A DNA stretch of 64,000 nucleotides from Magnaporthiopsis rhizophila (GCA_003049465.1 PYSS01000016.1:62001-126000); one strand, 5' to 3'; shown: positions 22,848-33,981, counted from the stretch's first letter. The notes: generated from the letters alone by a model not told the origin. Translations and numbers: made by a program.

Positions 22848-22936
22848 GTCATCCTGCTTCTAGCGCAGAACCGTCTATTACGTGCTTCTCCCGTCATCCC
22901 GCTTTTAGCGCAGAACCGCCGATTGCGTGCTTCTCC
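22848..22936. repeat. 45-bp tandem duplication
   Basis: Two adjacent copies (starts 22848 and 22893) of a unit beginning GTCATCC and containing TAGCGCAGAACCG and CGTGCTTCTCC, with about five mismatches. Confidence 0.85.
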
Positions 22937-23238
22937 ATGCCAGAAAGCTTATGACACCCCGAAGTTTGATATCCGCCTAGCTCCGGGCTCAGCGGACTGC
23001 GACAAATTTGGCCAATGGCGCCCAAAAAAAAAAAGGTCGTATAACATGGACCGACGGCGATGTCACGATGGAACGCAGAGTGCCTAAACGGTGATAATTA
23101 GCCGCAATTGTGGGCCACACCACATTCTGCAAAAGGGCTGCGGCTGTTTGTGGTATTCTGCCTCGCCTACCGTAGAAACAAGGAAACGATGCAAGGAAAG
23201 AGGGGGTGTCGACGAGTCGCTGACAGGACTGGACGTGC

Positions 23239-23521
23239 AAAAATGGCCTCAGCCGGGATCCCCGATGCCAAGCCAAGTGGAATATCACATTTGGCCTCAA
23301 CCACACCCACTTGGGAGAGGCGGAGACGTGGAAAATGGCCTCAGCCACGCTTCGTTCGACGGAGGTGGAAATACCAAAAATGGCCTCAACCACACTTACA
23401 CTAAGGAGGTGGGGATGTACATAGAAAATGGCCTCAACCGGTTCCTGCAGAAGTGGAAACATCAAAATTGGCCTCAACCAAGCTCGTTTGGGCAGAAGTA
23501 GAAAAATGAATATTGGCCTCA
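23239..23521. repeat. Degenerate minisatellite, about 45-bp period, seven copies
   Basis: The core AAAATGGCCTCAACCAC recurs with GGCCTCA starting at 23245, 23293, 23337, 23382, 23430, 23470 and 23515, i.e. spacings of 48, 44, 45, 48, 40 and 45. Sequence between cores is divergent but often contains GGAGGTGGAAA-like runs. Confidence 0.85.
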
Positions 23522-23963
23522 AGCTGTGTGTGGGCCGAGCTGGCTGCTTGGCGCAGACAATCCGGGACCAATCATGGGCTGCATTTGAGACTTTAACGCG
23601 CCATTGACACCACCCTGCTTTGACATGCGTCGCACTTCGCCGCCTCATGGTTCGCCCATCCGTCGAAGACGAGGAAATCGTACGCCCCGACCGCAGCAGA
23701 CCCCGCCAACCACTGCATGAGGAACATGGATGCGGCTCAACCCGCCTTGTTTAGCGTAGGGTAGTACTCGATCTGTGGCACTGTTCTATTGATTGGTTAT
23801 TGGCTCGGGTACGATACCCCCCAGGCGAGGGCTCTGGGTATGGTACCCGAACTCTTCCTTGCAGGTTAAATATCACAAACCTGGACCTCATCCCCATCTC
23901 AACCCTTGGAGTCGGACACTTTGCACCATTCCTCACCGAGTCTGCAATGGCTGCCGACTACGA

Positions 23964-24843
23964 CTAGTCCTCCGCCTTGCTCTTCGCCGGCCGTCCCTTC
24001 TTGCCATCACCACAACTCTGGACATGGGCCCGGTGCACCGCCACCTCATTGGTCTCCTCGCCGCAGCTCCAACACTGCATCACCGACCTGACACTGACAG
24101 TCGCGACGTCAGCGCATTTCCTCATGTGTCGATGATGGTTGTCCTTGCGCTGCGTCGTGGAGCCGCAACAGCACTGATACCAGTACGGCCAGTGTTTCGA
24201 CCGACGATGTCGAACGAGATCCTTCTTGCTGGAAAACCCCACTCGGTCGCCGCAATCACCACACGTATGCTTCTTCGGAGCCGGAGACGGCGGCGGTGGT
24301 GAGAGCCTGCACACGAAACACAGAAGGTCAGTTTTCCAAATGATCGGTGCATCTTTCACATGAGAAAGTTCTCAGTGGAAAAAAAAATATTATACTGCGA
24401 GATGTGCAGACTCACGATGCCGTAGCCCTTGCGTCACCTGCGGACACGACAGGCACAGGCGTCATGGGAAGAGCCCAGGGATCAAAAATCCATAATGGGC
24501 TTTCTGCCGGGGCTGCAAGTTGCGGCCAAGCTGCAATCTGCTGCTGGCTTTGGAAGTCAGCCGAGTCGGCCAGAACCTAAGGCGCGACGCCGCCGACGGG
24601 GTATGACTGTGTGTTGTCGAGCTGACTAAGCGAGTTATCGTGTTCAACCGGAAATTGATAGCTCGAGATCACGCCAGTCGAAAAACCAAGGCCCTGATAT
24701 CCTCCGGCTGCTTGGATCTCAAAGCCTTGCAGTCCACTGTCGTAGATGTCGGCCATCTGAGCGCCGTCACCCTGAATATCAGGGTAGTGCACGTTCCTGG
24801 CCGGCCACTGGTCTCCTCCTGATGCCGTAGGTGTATCGCGCAT
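23964..24843 (-). pseudogene. C2H2 zinc-finger protein with a single nonsense codon
   Basis: The frame starts at 24843 (MRDTPTASGGDQWPARNVHY) and runs to GGVAP, where TAG occurs at 24579-24577. It then continues in the same frame as natural-looking sequence (VLADSADFQSQQQIAAWPQL, ESPLWIFDPWALPMTPVPVV) to a donor GTGAGT near 24418. The second exon begins near 24308 after GTGTGCAG and encodes the zinc-finger part: KKHTCGDCGDRVGFSSKKDL followed by VRHRRSKH, YQCCCGSTTQRKDNHHRHMR and CWSCGEETNEVAVHRAHVQSC, ending at 23964. The finger pattern (CxxC...HxxxxH) suggests a DNA-binding regulator. The TAG would fit a CAG-to-TAG change, the CpA-to-TpA step typical of RIP, or a sequencing error. No other lesion is seen, so it could be a recent null or a readthrough case. 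Confidence 0.65.
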
Positions 24844-26366
24844 TCTTGTCGTGGTGGATTTTTGACTCGTACAACCAAGCGTTTGTCTGCCCGCACTTGG
24901 GTACCTTTAGGTAGGTAGGTGTTGCTCAAGTGGCACGTAGGCAGTCACTGACAACCACAACAGGATGTGAACGCTATGAAGCTTGAGGGGAGATCTGAGC
25001 GTGCTCGTTGTGCTCACGCCTGCGAAGTGTATGGGCCAAACCCGTGGATTTAAAATACCGAGTTGCACCCTTTAGTTGATGAACCATCATCGTTGAGCCT
25101 CATGGGCTTGGCCGCGACCCTCTACACTGCTGTGATAAACACCCACCCGCTAATGCGTTCACTGGATCTGGCCTCCATTTGGCCTCAATGTAGAGCTCCG
25201 CAAGCCACAATGCATCGACCCTTGTTTTTTTTTGTCGCCTTCAGGTTGCCTGATTCTTCTACTTTCCAGCTGGGCCCGTTGTGCTGAGGAACGCTCAACC
25301 AATCGCGTGTTGGAGGCTGCATCGGCGCACCACTGCGCCCGGCTTGACTACAAAGGAATCGCTACCACGGAGGAACCTGTGGGTGTCTTACCGGATGCCT
25401 AGCCATTCAGAACCCCGAGAAAAGGAGGACCGAAGACGAATGCAGTGATAGACGGACTTGGCGCCGTACGGGACCGATGAGGCCAAAATAAACTGCCCAA
25501 TACCAATGGGCCAGAATATCGCGTCAAAGGTTTTCGGCCGAGTTCCCAGATTTGGAGTGTTCTTTTGCTTGCACCAATATGCCGCTCGCGCGGCTTCTCC
25601 GTGCATGTCCGCCACGTCACTGAACAATCTTTCAACGTTTCTATGCGAGAATACGCCTAATAAGTCTTGGTAACAAGGCCTACCTAGCTACCCTGACGAG
25701 ATAGAACAACAATGAGAACAGGTTGTTATCCCTAGGACCTAGGTATGCTAGCGGGAATTTTGTTATGGTCCGGCTTCCAATCTTTGAGGCTGGACCTTGG
25801 AGTGCCGCGCACGTCGGTTACCTGGGGAGTAATACCAAGGTACGCTGGGGGAGGGCGCCACAAGTGGCGGTCAAATTTGGGTGGCTTCCCTTGATCTTTT
25901 TCCACTTTCCAACCTTCTCCTCACGGCCCCGCGCCAATTGGTGGAATAAGCCATTGTAGCCAGAACCCGGGATGCGCGGGAAGCGGCCCGTTGGCAGCCT
26001 GGACAAGCTGCGTGAACGTCTGGTCCATTATTATCCCACGTGCTGCGCGCGGGGAATTCCCGCATTCCCCTCATCTCGAGTCCAGGTCCCGGTCCGTTGA
26101 TTCGTGCGCAAGAAGGGACGCTGCCACCAGCAAATATCCGGACCGCGACGAGCCTCAATTGCCTCCGCGGCGTGCGGGGAATGCCTCCTGTTTTCTGCGC
26201 CGAGTCCTGTCCCTCAATGTCAACAGAATAAAGAAGGCAGCGCGCGTTGGCGTCGCTTACGCCTGGTCGGTTCGATAGCGGCACCTTCCCCGAGCCACAG
26301 GGTGCCTGGGAGAGTCGACTTCAAGGCTTCAAAGAGCTCCAGCCGGCTTGATCAACGCTGTCGTTC
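24844..26366. other. Intergenic, 1.5 kb
   Basis: No gene recognised. A GGCCTCA copy like that of the minisatellite occurs near 25180. TACCTAGG-type motifs cluster at 24900-24925 and 25680-25745. The right end should include the GH3 promoter. Confidence 0.45.
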
Positions 26367-28792
26367 ATGAGGCTCCCTTCGGCGGCCGCCGCTGTGGCCC
26401 TTTCGCTGGCAGTCGCGTCGCCAGTGAGCGCATTCTCTAGGCGGGACAGTCGAAATGACACCACCTCTGCGATCTACCGGAACCCGAATGCCACCATTAA
26501 CGACCGCGTGGCCGATCTGCTGCGGCGGATGACCATCGAGGAGAAGACGGCCCAGCTCCTGCAGGGAGACGTTCGCAGCTACCTCAACCTGACCGATGCC
26601 TCCTTCAACTCGAGTGGCCTGTTATGGACGGCCGAGAAGCGGGCGAACTCGATCTGGACCGGTCTCTACACGACCCCCGAGACCGTCTCGCTAGGCGCGC
26701 GCCTGGCCCAGGAGCACCTAGTGCGCAACACCAGCCTCGGCATCCCGGCGTTCATCCAGAGCGAGGGCATCCACGGCCTGCTGGCTCTCAACGCCACCAT
26801 TTTCAACTCCCCCATCGCCCACGGCTGCTCGTGGAACCCGGCTCTGGTGGGCAAGATGGCACGCGCCATAGCCCTCGAGTCGCGCGCCATCGGCGTCAAC
26901 CAGATCTTCGCGCCCGTCGTCGACCTAGCGCGTGAGCTGCGCTTCGGCCGCGTCGAGGAGTGCTACTCGGAGGACGCCTTCCTGGCTGGCGAGTACGGCC
27001 ACGCCTACGTCGAGGCGATGCAGAAGGAGAAGGTCAGCGCCATGGTCAAGCACTTTGCCGCCTTCGCCACCCCCGAGCAGGGCCTCAACACGGCGCCCGT
27101 CCACGGCGGCCCGCGCATGCTACGCACCACATACCTGCCCGCCTTCAAGCGTACCATCCTCGACGCCGACGCGTGGAGCGTCATGTCGTCCTACAACTCG
27201 TATGACGGCGTGCCGACAGTCGCGGACAAGGGCCTCCTGACGGGCATCCTGAGGGACGAGTGGGGATTCGAGAACTACGTCATCTCAGACGCGGGAGGAA
27301 CAGCACGGCTTGCAGACGCGTTCCACGTCTGCGCACGCGCTGACGATGTTTGCATCACTCAAAAGAGCATCACGGCAGGAAACGACGTCGAGATGGGCGG
27401 CGGCCGGTGGAGCTTCGAGCTGATCCCAAAACTGGTGGCCAACGGCACGCTCCCCGTCGAGGTGGTTGACAAGGCGGTGTCGCGCGTCCTCCGCGCCAAG
27501 TTCAAGGCCGGGCTGTTCGAGAACCCGTACACAGCCGCGCCGGACGACGAGATCTCGCAGCACCTCAACACGACAGAGCACCGCAAGCTTGCGCGCGACC
27601 TCGACGCAGAGAGCATAGTGCTGCTCGAGAACCGCAAGGGCCTTCTGCCGCTTCGCAAGAGCAGCCGAGTCGCCGTCGTCGGCCCCATGGCTCACGGCTA
27701 CGTCAACTACGGAGACTACGTTATACACACGGCCATGAAGCGTGGTGTCACTCCCTTCGATGGGATCCGTGCCGCTGTCGAGGCGGGAGGAGGCAGCGCG
27801 ACGTTTGCACAGGGCTGCGAGCGCTGGTCTAACAACGAGGCCGGGTTCGGCGCGGCTGTGGCGGCTGCCCGGGACGCCGATGTGGCAGTCGTAGTGGTGG
27901 GGACATGGTCGCGCGACCAGGACGAGCTGTGGCAGAACCTCAACGCGACCACGGGAGAGCACATCGACGTGCACGATCTCAGCCTCGTCGGCGCCATGCC
28001 GCGACTCGTCAAAGCCATCATCGACTCCGGCACCCCGACTGTGGTGGTGTACAGCTCGGGGAAGCCCGTCACTGAGCCGTGGATCTCGGGCGAGGCGAGC
28101 GCTCTCGTGCAGATGTTCTACCAGGGGCAGGAGGGTGGCCATGCGCTGGCTGACGTCCTCTTTGGCGACGTCAATCCCAGCGGCAAGTTATCCGTCGCGA
28201 TTCCCTACCACGTCGGGACAACCCCCGTCTACTACGACTATCTGAACTCTGGACGAGCCAGCCCTTCACCCGGTCGCGAGCTCCCCAATGGGACACTCGT
28301 CTTTGGCCAGAACTACGTGCTGTCGTCTCCTCTGCCGCATTATGAGGTGAGTGTTCTGTTTTGAGCCAGCGCTTGTGTGTCTCACGTCGCTAACCACTAT
28401 TCTCTATCTGCTAGTTCGGATACGGACTCTCCTACAGCAACTTCACGTACTCGGACCTCGCCGTATCCTCCTCCACGCTGTCGCCAAAGGACACGCTCAC
28501 TGTGTCCGTCAAGGTCACGAACAGGTCGCCACGCGACGGCAAGGAGGTCGTTCAGGTCTACGTCAAGGACCTGCTCTCGAGCGTGGCTGTTCCGAACAAG
28601 CAACTCCGAGGCTTCTGGAAGGGAATGGTGCGCGCGGGCCAGACGGAGACGGTGTCTATTGACCTCCCGGTCGACAAATGGGGTCTTTGGGACTACAAGA
28701 TGAAGTACGTGGTTGAGCCCGGCCAGTTCCAGATCCTCGTCGGCGCTTCGAGTGCGGACATTCGAGTGAACACCACCGTCATGGTGGGCTGA
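26367..28792 (+). CDS. Secreted glycoside hydrolase family 3 (beta-glucosidase/beta-xylosidase type)
   Basis: Exons 26367-28346 and 28415-28792 (donor GTGAGT, acceptor TGCTAG, phase 0) encode 785 aa. A signal peptide (MRLPSAAAAVALSLAVASPV) leads into the GH3 N-terminal barrel: TIEEKTAQLLQGD, FIQSEGIHGL, APVVDLARELRFGRVEECY, VKHFAAF and the nucleophile block NYVISDAGG, where the Asp should be the catalytic base/nucleophile. The C-terminal sandwich follows with SIVLLENRKGLLPL, GDVNPSGKLSVAIPYHVG and the fibronectin-III-like end (VKVTNRSPRDGKEVVQVYVK, FQILVGASS). Several N-glycosylation sites occur (NTT, NLT, NAT). Fungal members hydrolyse beta-linked oligosaccharides after endo/exo-enzymes; exact substrate cannot be told, and SDAGG differs from the SDW of typical beta-glucosidases. 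It would act outside the cell or in the wall, downstream of the GH6/GH7 cellulases. Confidence 0.92.
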
Positions 28793-29089
28793 ACCGGGCC
28801 GGCGATCAGTGGCTAGTAGGAGCTTGTCGTGATACGTTTAGTATCGCTGTTACGCTGCAAGTATAAGATACTGATGCCTGGCTTCATATTCACAAATCGT
28901 TACCCGCTGTGATGATGTGAACGAACCAGACATCCCTTTTCTGTCCCTTGACCCCAAGGTGGCTGGTTTTCGCAGAATGATAGCTCCAAATGCCCCATGT
29001 TCATCATCACCGCCGATTTGATCGACCGGTCCAAACACCCTCGACATGCTAATGCAGTTTTATATCCATTGATAGCTTCGCTTCAATCA

Positions 29090-30965
29090 TTTAGACCAGT
29101 CTAGTACGTCTCCCATCCCCCATCGTTCGCAAATCCGTCCCGTGTCATCGAACACCTTCGTCATCCGCCGACCTCCGCTCTTCTTGAGACACCGATACAG
29201 TCTCTTCGTCTTGGAGACCCAACGCGGGTTGTGAGCGATCTTGCGGTGGTGTGTCCCCACAAGGATGCCGACTGAAAGAGGGCCGACAATCGTGTTGAGC
29301 ACAATGGCCCGGACTGCGGTTATAAATTCTTTCCTTGACAGAAAAGGCGTCCGGTCGAGGCCGGTTTGTACCATCAGCAGCCCTACCTCGCCTCGGGCAA
29401 CCAAGGCACAGCCGAGAAGAGCCCACGATGGTCAATTGTCTTTGAGCATCTCCACCCCGAGCCGCGGCTCGGGGTTTTACAGTGCATCAAGCAGATCCCG
29501 CAAGGGGATGCAAATGGAAACAGCGGCCTTTTGGTAGGCTACCGCCAGAATGCCGAAATCGAGTATGATTCGATGGGTGAGAAGGGTGGCAGCAGGGAAA
29601 AGACAAGGTAAGGCTACCTTTCCAATGAACATTAGAAGCGAGAACCTCACTCCTTTCCATATGACTTCACCCGTCCAAAGGTTCTCGAAGGGGATCGAGA
29701 ACCTTACGCCGGAAAAAAATAAAGGCCGAAAGATAAACCTCATCGGGCCGGATACGAACACGGCGAACGCTCCGGCGAAGGTCGGGGGATTTTCCGAACA
29801 AGCGCCACCGGAGCCGACTCGGGGGTTACGGAACTCGAGGCCGACCCAGATAACACGCTTAGAAATGTGCCCGCCATAAAAGCCCCGAACAACAAAGAGG
29901 CCCCAGTGTACCTTGCAATGGCAAGGAAGGCCGATAGCACCCGCCGCCGCGATGGTGATGAAAGCTCCGTAGCCAGTTTTGCAAAGCCAGGTCTGGAAGT
30001 AGCGCTGATAGAGCGGCAGGAAGGCGAACATGGCGATAAGGACCGGGACGACGCCGAGGCCCAGGCTAGCAACGATCGGCCTGCCAATGACCCAGCCGAT
30101 ATCAACACTTTCACCGCCGGAGATCCCGGCCAGATTCTCGACGACGCTAATCATGACGAGACCACAGATGTCGTCGAAGAGCGCGGCGCTGATCAGAACG
30201 GTTCCGACTCTGGTGCCGGAGAAGTCAACGTCCGCGGTTGTTGCTCCTTTTAAGCACGACGAAGGTGGTTCCTACAGAAGTTGTCGAGAGAGCAGCCCCG
30301 ACAATGAAGGTCTCCAGGGCACCTGGGTAATGCAGCGGCGTGTTGAAAGTGAAATGGGGGCAGAAATGATGCGGTAGGCTTGACGTAGATGAGCGAACCA
30401 TAACCAAATCCGAGGTAGAGAAGAGCATAGGATAACCCCGGTCGGGGTCACCACGCCAACGGCCGCGGCGCAGAGACTCAACAGTGCGTTCCGCCTCAAC
30501 AGGTCCAAGTTCATAGTCAGCCCTCCTATATATATACGCACGCGCCACGCAGTCTAGCTACCAGTGTCGATGTGACTGTGCTTTGGACGGAGAAAACCAT
30601 GAAGTCGGGCCCGAGCAGCTGGCCGAACTCACCCTCGAAAATCAAGAGCACCGGTCCGAGGTATCCCAAAGCCACGAAGGTTTCCTGCCAGGCAGGGGAG
30701 CAAAACCTTCCCCACAGGGACTCCGTAAAGCGCTCCGAGTATGATCTGTGCAACCAGGCCAGCTCCGCAAAGCGTGTCGAAGCACCATTGTGCGACAGAT
30801 AGGGCGATCAAGAAGGAGAGCAGGGTAAGTAAGCTGTAGCTGTAACGGGCAGCGATGAGTAATGGATATGTCGTGCTTTCCAGGGCGGAACTCTAGGTAC
30901 TCACTGCTCGGCTCGCGGTACTCGAGGTACGAGCTTTGGGTTAGGGTGTTGCTGCTTTCCAACAA
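29090..30965 (-). pseudogene. Na+(K+)/H+ antiporter, CPA2/Kha1-like, multiply frameshifted
   Basis: Pieces of a fungal cation/proton exchanger lie in order on the minus strand: LLTLLSFLIALSVAQWCFD and LVAQIILGALYGVPVGKVL (first exons), WQETFVALGYLGPVLLIFEG, MNLDLLRRNALLSLCAAAVG, LSYALLYLGFGYG, ALETFIVGAALSTTSVGTTF, VGTVLISAALFDDICGLVM, IGWVIGRPIVASLGLGVVPV, LSAFLAIARYTGASLLFGAF, NLWTGEVIWKGVRFSLLMFI and VARGEVGLLMVQTGL. Introns with good borders survive, for example GTGAGT to TATATATAG around 30640-30530. Frames change near 30700, at a GGGG run near 30445, at an AAAA run near 30255, near 29950 and between 29500 and 29400. In the living family this 10-13 helix transporter exchanges monovalent cations for protons in endomembranes. 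Here it is either a decayed gene or a consensus with many one-base errors. Confidence 0.75.
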
Positions 30966-32494
30966 TGTTGATTAATCCGAGGTGATGATTAGGGGCGGAA
31001 GCTAGGTACCGAGGACAAGGTTATCTTGGGAGGGACAGCTCTCGGATATTGACGTCCCTTGCGGCGACAAAAGTGCAGCCCCCAGAAATGTTACTCAGAG
31101 TATGTACCCGTCACGGCATACCAACTACCAGAAACGGCACATCACAGATTTTACCTTGCTTGCAGGTGGGGTAGACACGTGACGTGCGGACCGTCTGCGA
31201 GTCCGAGAGAGGCCCCCGCCATGACAGTGTGGCGGCAGACGACGTCGAATGCGGTTGGAGATTACATCCGATCCGTGGAGGGGGACCTCGAGTTTCCGGG
31301 CCAAGCGTTCGCAGCATTGGACGAGGATCTACTGGCTGGCGCAAAGTGCAGCCAGGCGGTGGAGGTCTGGCCGGCTCCGATCTGTCGTTGCGCAGCTAGA
31401 TTCTTCGCCGCTCCCGTCAAGGGAGCCTGATAAGCTCCTACAGGGTCCAGCCGCGTGTGAACCAGCGACAGCAGCCCAGCGTCTCTTCGGCGTCCTCGAT
31501 GCCGTGTTCAAGGTTGGGGGAGGAGGGCAAAGCACTCCTCGTGTTCCCGTATCACTTTGAACATGGGGGGTGTTAACGTTTCTTTCCCTAGCCACGCGGC
31601 GGCGGGTCTGGGCGAATTTGGCGGCCGGACCTGCGTTTGATGGCGTCGGCGGTCGGATAAGTTGGGGCGTCGGGCACGGTGTCGACGGGACCGCATAGGG
31701 CGGGACGGAGGTTCGCGCTGACAAACACCTTGACGCGCAGGATCTCGTGTTGATAAATCGGACGGCAACGCAAGCCTTCTTTCCCCCGTCGGGCGTACGC
31801 AGTCCTGCTCGTTGCAGCCGGGCTGGTAGCGGGTGGCTCGCGAATAGTGATGCGTTTTACCCGCCCCTTGCATCTACCAGTCGCCGTACCCCGCGGTTTA
31901 TATACGCTCTCGCCACTATCCAAGTGTCGCTTTCGCCGGAGCCGTAGTACCTGACCACGGGCGGTATGGGAACCTCGGTCAGCCAAAAGCTACCTACCCA
32001 CCTACTTTATTACGCAATGTCCTGGTCTCCGTTCCACTGTGCCCCGGCGCTATCGCGGAGTCTGTTGTACGGAGGATGTGAGGGAGAGGAGGGCCTTGTG
32101 CAGACCCGAGTCACCGTCCCGCCGCCGGGGAGACGAAGTCCTGCGCGGTTTTCTTATATGGAGCTTATTTCGGAACCCCTCTTTTTTATCTCTCTCTGCG
32201 GAGGTCATGACGCTGGAGAGCTCGAAGTATACATGCACGTGGACGCGGGGCCAGACGGCGCGGATGGCGCTGTACATCCCGACCGAGAAGCTTTGTCTGC
32301 GTCTTTCCGGCGGTTCAAGATACACTAGATTCGAGGGCTGTGGGCCGCAAGAAAAGTTTCAGTGTCAACGAGCGGTTGCATTAAATGTGTGCCCATTAGG
32401 TACACCTTGGGTTTTACCCCCGGCCCATACTCCCCTCCCGGGTCCCTCCTCACCCACCATCTGCTCATTTCAGATATTCGCCCTCAAGCGCCCT
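30966..32494. other. Intergenic, no gene recognised
   Basis: Overlapping Arg/Pro-rich frames on both strands. A plus-strand stretch at about 31730-31945 reads like protein (LINRTATQAFFPPSGVRSPA) but cannot be extended. It might contain another relic. Confidence 0.35.
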
Positions 32495-33823
32495 CTACAG
32501 CTTCTTGTTTGCCCAGCCGATCCTTGCGCCAGCCGGTGCGTCCTCGTAGACGACATAGGCGGCCTGGTGGATGACACTGCCAAAGATGTTGATCTTGGTG
32601 CCGTCGCCGAGGATGTCGTTCCAGGCGATCTGGAGACCGCCGAAGCACTCGCCGGTGGGCTTGCCGGTGGCGTCGTCCTGGAGGGCCGTGTAGTTCACAT
32701 AGCTGCCGGGGAGCCGGATGTTGGTCTCGCCCATCTTGAGGAAGAGGTCGGGCAGCTCGGAGCTGCAGGGGAAGACGTAGCCGCCCAGGGGACTGTTGTA
32801 GTGCGAACCCTTGACCTTGGCGTAGTAGGGCTTGCAGATGCTGTCGGGCACCAGGAGGAAGGTGATGGCGGTGTCGGGCAGGCCGGGGATGGGCTGCGCC
32901 TGGAAGTCGGCGGGGTTGCCGATGGCGTAGCCGGCGGCCGTCATGTTCCAGTAGGAATTACTCTTGTCCGCGGGTAGGTAGGACAGCTCGCCAACGTAGC
33001 GCTCCTCGCGGACGACGCCCAGGTCCACCCAGCCACGCCGAGAGTGCCTCATGTCGATGCCCATGGTAGGCGTCGAGAGCAGGGTCTTGACGTTGTCGAA
33101 GAACGACCTCGACACCTCGGCCATCTCCGACTTGTCCTCGGGGCTGAAGCCGCTGAAGCCCATCCCCAGCACACCGTCGATGCCGCTAAAGGCGTTGACG
33201 TCTGGCCGGCTGGTGTTGCTGACGGCCATGAAGTCCTGCGTGTTGTACTTGACGGCGTCGCGCCCCTTGCCGAAGGTGAAGGCGTCCAAGTAGATGGGGC
33301 CCGAGAGCGTGCCGCTAAATGCGCCGTCCGAGTAGTTGACGTCCATAGTGTAGTTTGTCCGCTTGGCTGTCTTGCTCTTAGACACCCTGTAGACGCCGTG
33401 GTTCTCTTGCTGGTAGTGCGACATCAGGTCGCTGTAGAGCCAGGAAGTGCTGAACTGCGTGTCCAAGACAACGCGCAGTTTCTGGGGCGGCGTGCCGACG
33501 TGGATAGTCGTGAGCCAGACTTGGCCGCCGTTGTGAGGGGTCGCGTCGGAGTAGGCCTGCAGGCCCCTCGCCCGCATGTGTGCGCCGCGCTGCCCGACGC
33601 CGTTGACGTACGCGGCCAGTTCGGGCGGGACAGGCATCTTGTGCTTCTTGTAGGCCTCGAAGAGCTCGACGGAGGGGTTGCGTTGATGCTTGGCCAGGTT
33701 GGATACCTGCTGGACAGAAACGTCGGTTGCCTGACGCCTCTGAAGCCTGTCGGCAGCGGGGCTTGCCGAGACCACGGCCATGGCCGAACAAAGGACCGCG
33801 AGGGTCTGGGCGAAGGAAGGCAT
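32495..33823 (-). CDS. Secreted pepsin-like (A1) aspartic protease homologue with altered active-site motifs
   Basis: Single-exon frame of 442 aa. Signal peptide (MPSFAQTLAVLCSAMAVVSA), then a propeptide with QRRQ and PELAAYVNG as in penicillopepsin-like zymogens. The body follows the A1 fold: WLTTIHVGTPPQKLRVVLDT, flap VNYSDGAFSGTLSGPIYLD, GIDGVLGMGFSGFSP, GLPDTAITFLLVPDS, GGYVFPCSSELPD and IFGSVIHQAAYVVYED. The two catalytic Asp-Thr-Gly motifs are changed: the first reads DTQFSTSW instead of DTGSSDLW, the second DTAIT instead of DTGTT. Both aspartates and both threonines remain, and the flap Tyr is present. Activity may be lost or altered. A TATAAAG box (plus 33974-33981) lies about 150 nt upstream. 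No stop or frameshift, so the changes appear tolerated. Confidence 0.88.
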   Translation of the reverse strand: MPSFAQTLAVLCSAMAVVSASPAADRLQRRQATDVSVQQVSNLAKHQRNPSVELFEAYKKHKMPVPPELAAYVNGVGQRGAHMRARGLQAYSDATPHNGGQVWLTTIHVGTPPQKLRVVLDTQFSTSWLYSDLMSHYQQENHGVYRVSKSKTAKRTNYTMDVNYSDGAFSGTLSGPIYLDAFTFGKGRDAVKYNTQDFMAVSNTSRPDVNAFSGIDGVLGMGFSGFSPEDKSEMAEVSRSFFDNVKTLLSTPTMGIDMRHSRRGWVDLGVVREERYVGELSYLPADKSNSYWNMTAAGYAIGNPADFQAQPIPGLPDTAITFLLVPDSICKPYYAKVKGSHYNSPLGGYVFPCSSELPDLFLKMGETNIRLPGSYVNYTALQDDATGKPTGECFGGLQIAWNDILGDGTKINIFGSVIHQAAYVVYEDAPAGARIGWANKKL

Positions 33824-33973
33824 CGTCGGGGGCCGGGGGAGTTGGTTGATTAACGAATGACTGCCGCGAGAAGCGGGGAAGATTACTGATTAACGAATGA
33901 CTGGGCTTCCGGTTGTGAGGAGCTTGGCGAGAAGGAGGAGACGGTATAATTCGAAGATGCGCCTCGGCCGGCC

Positions 33974-33981
33974 CTTTATAT
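33974..33981 (-). promoter_or_regulatory. TATA box of the aspartic protease homologue
   Basis: ATATAAAG on the minus strand, about 150 nt upstream of the ATG at 33823. Confidence 0.6.

Larger units (their letters stand above)
22551..23963. other. Intergenic with minisatellites
   Basis: Holds the 45-bp duplication and the seven-copy GGCCTCA-containing minisatellite listed separately. Frames across the minisatellite encode WPQP-like repeats and are not taken as genes. A longer CA-rich stretch (about 22580-22600) follows the decarboxylase stop. Confidence 0.5.

Noticed and set aside
23239..23521. CRISPR array
   Set aside because: Fungal nuclear context, degenerate repeats, no conserved direct-repeat length and no cas genes.
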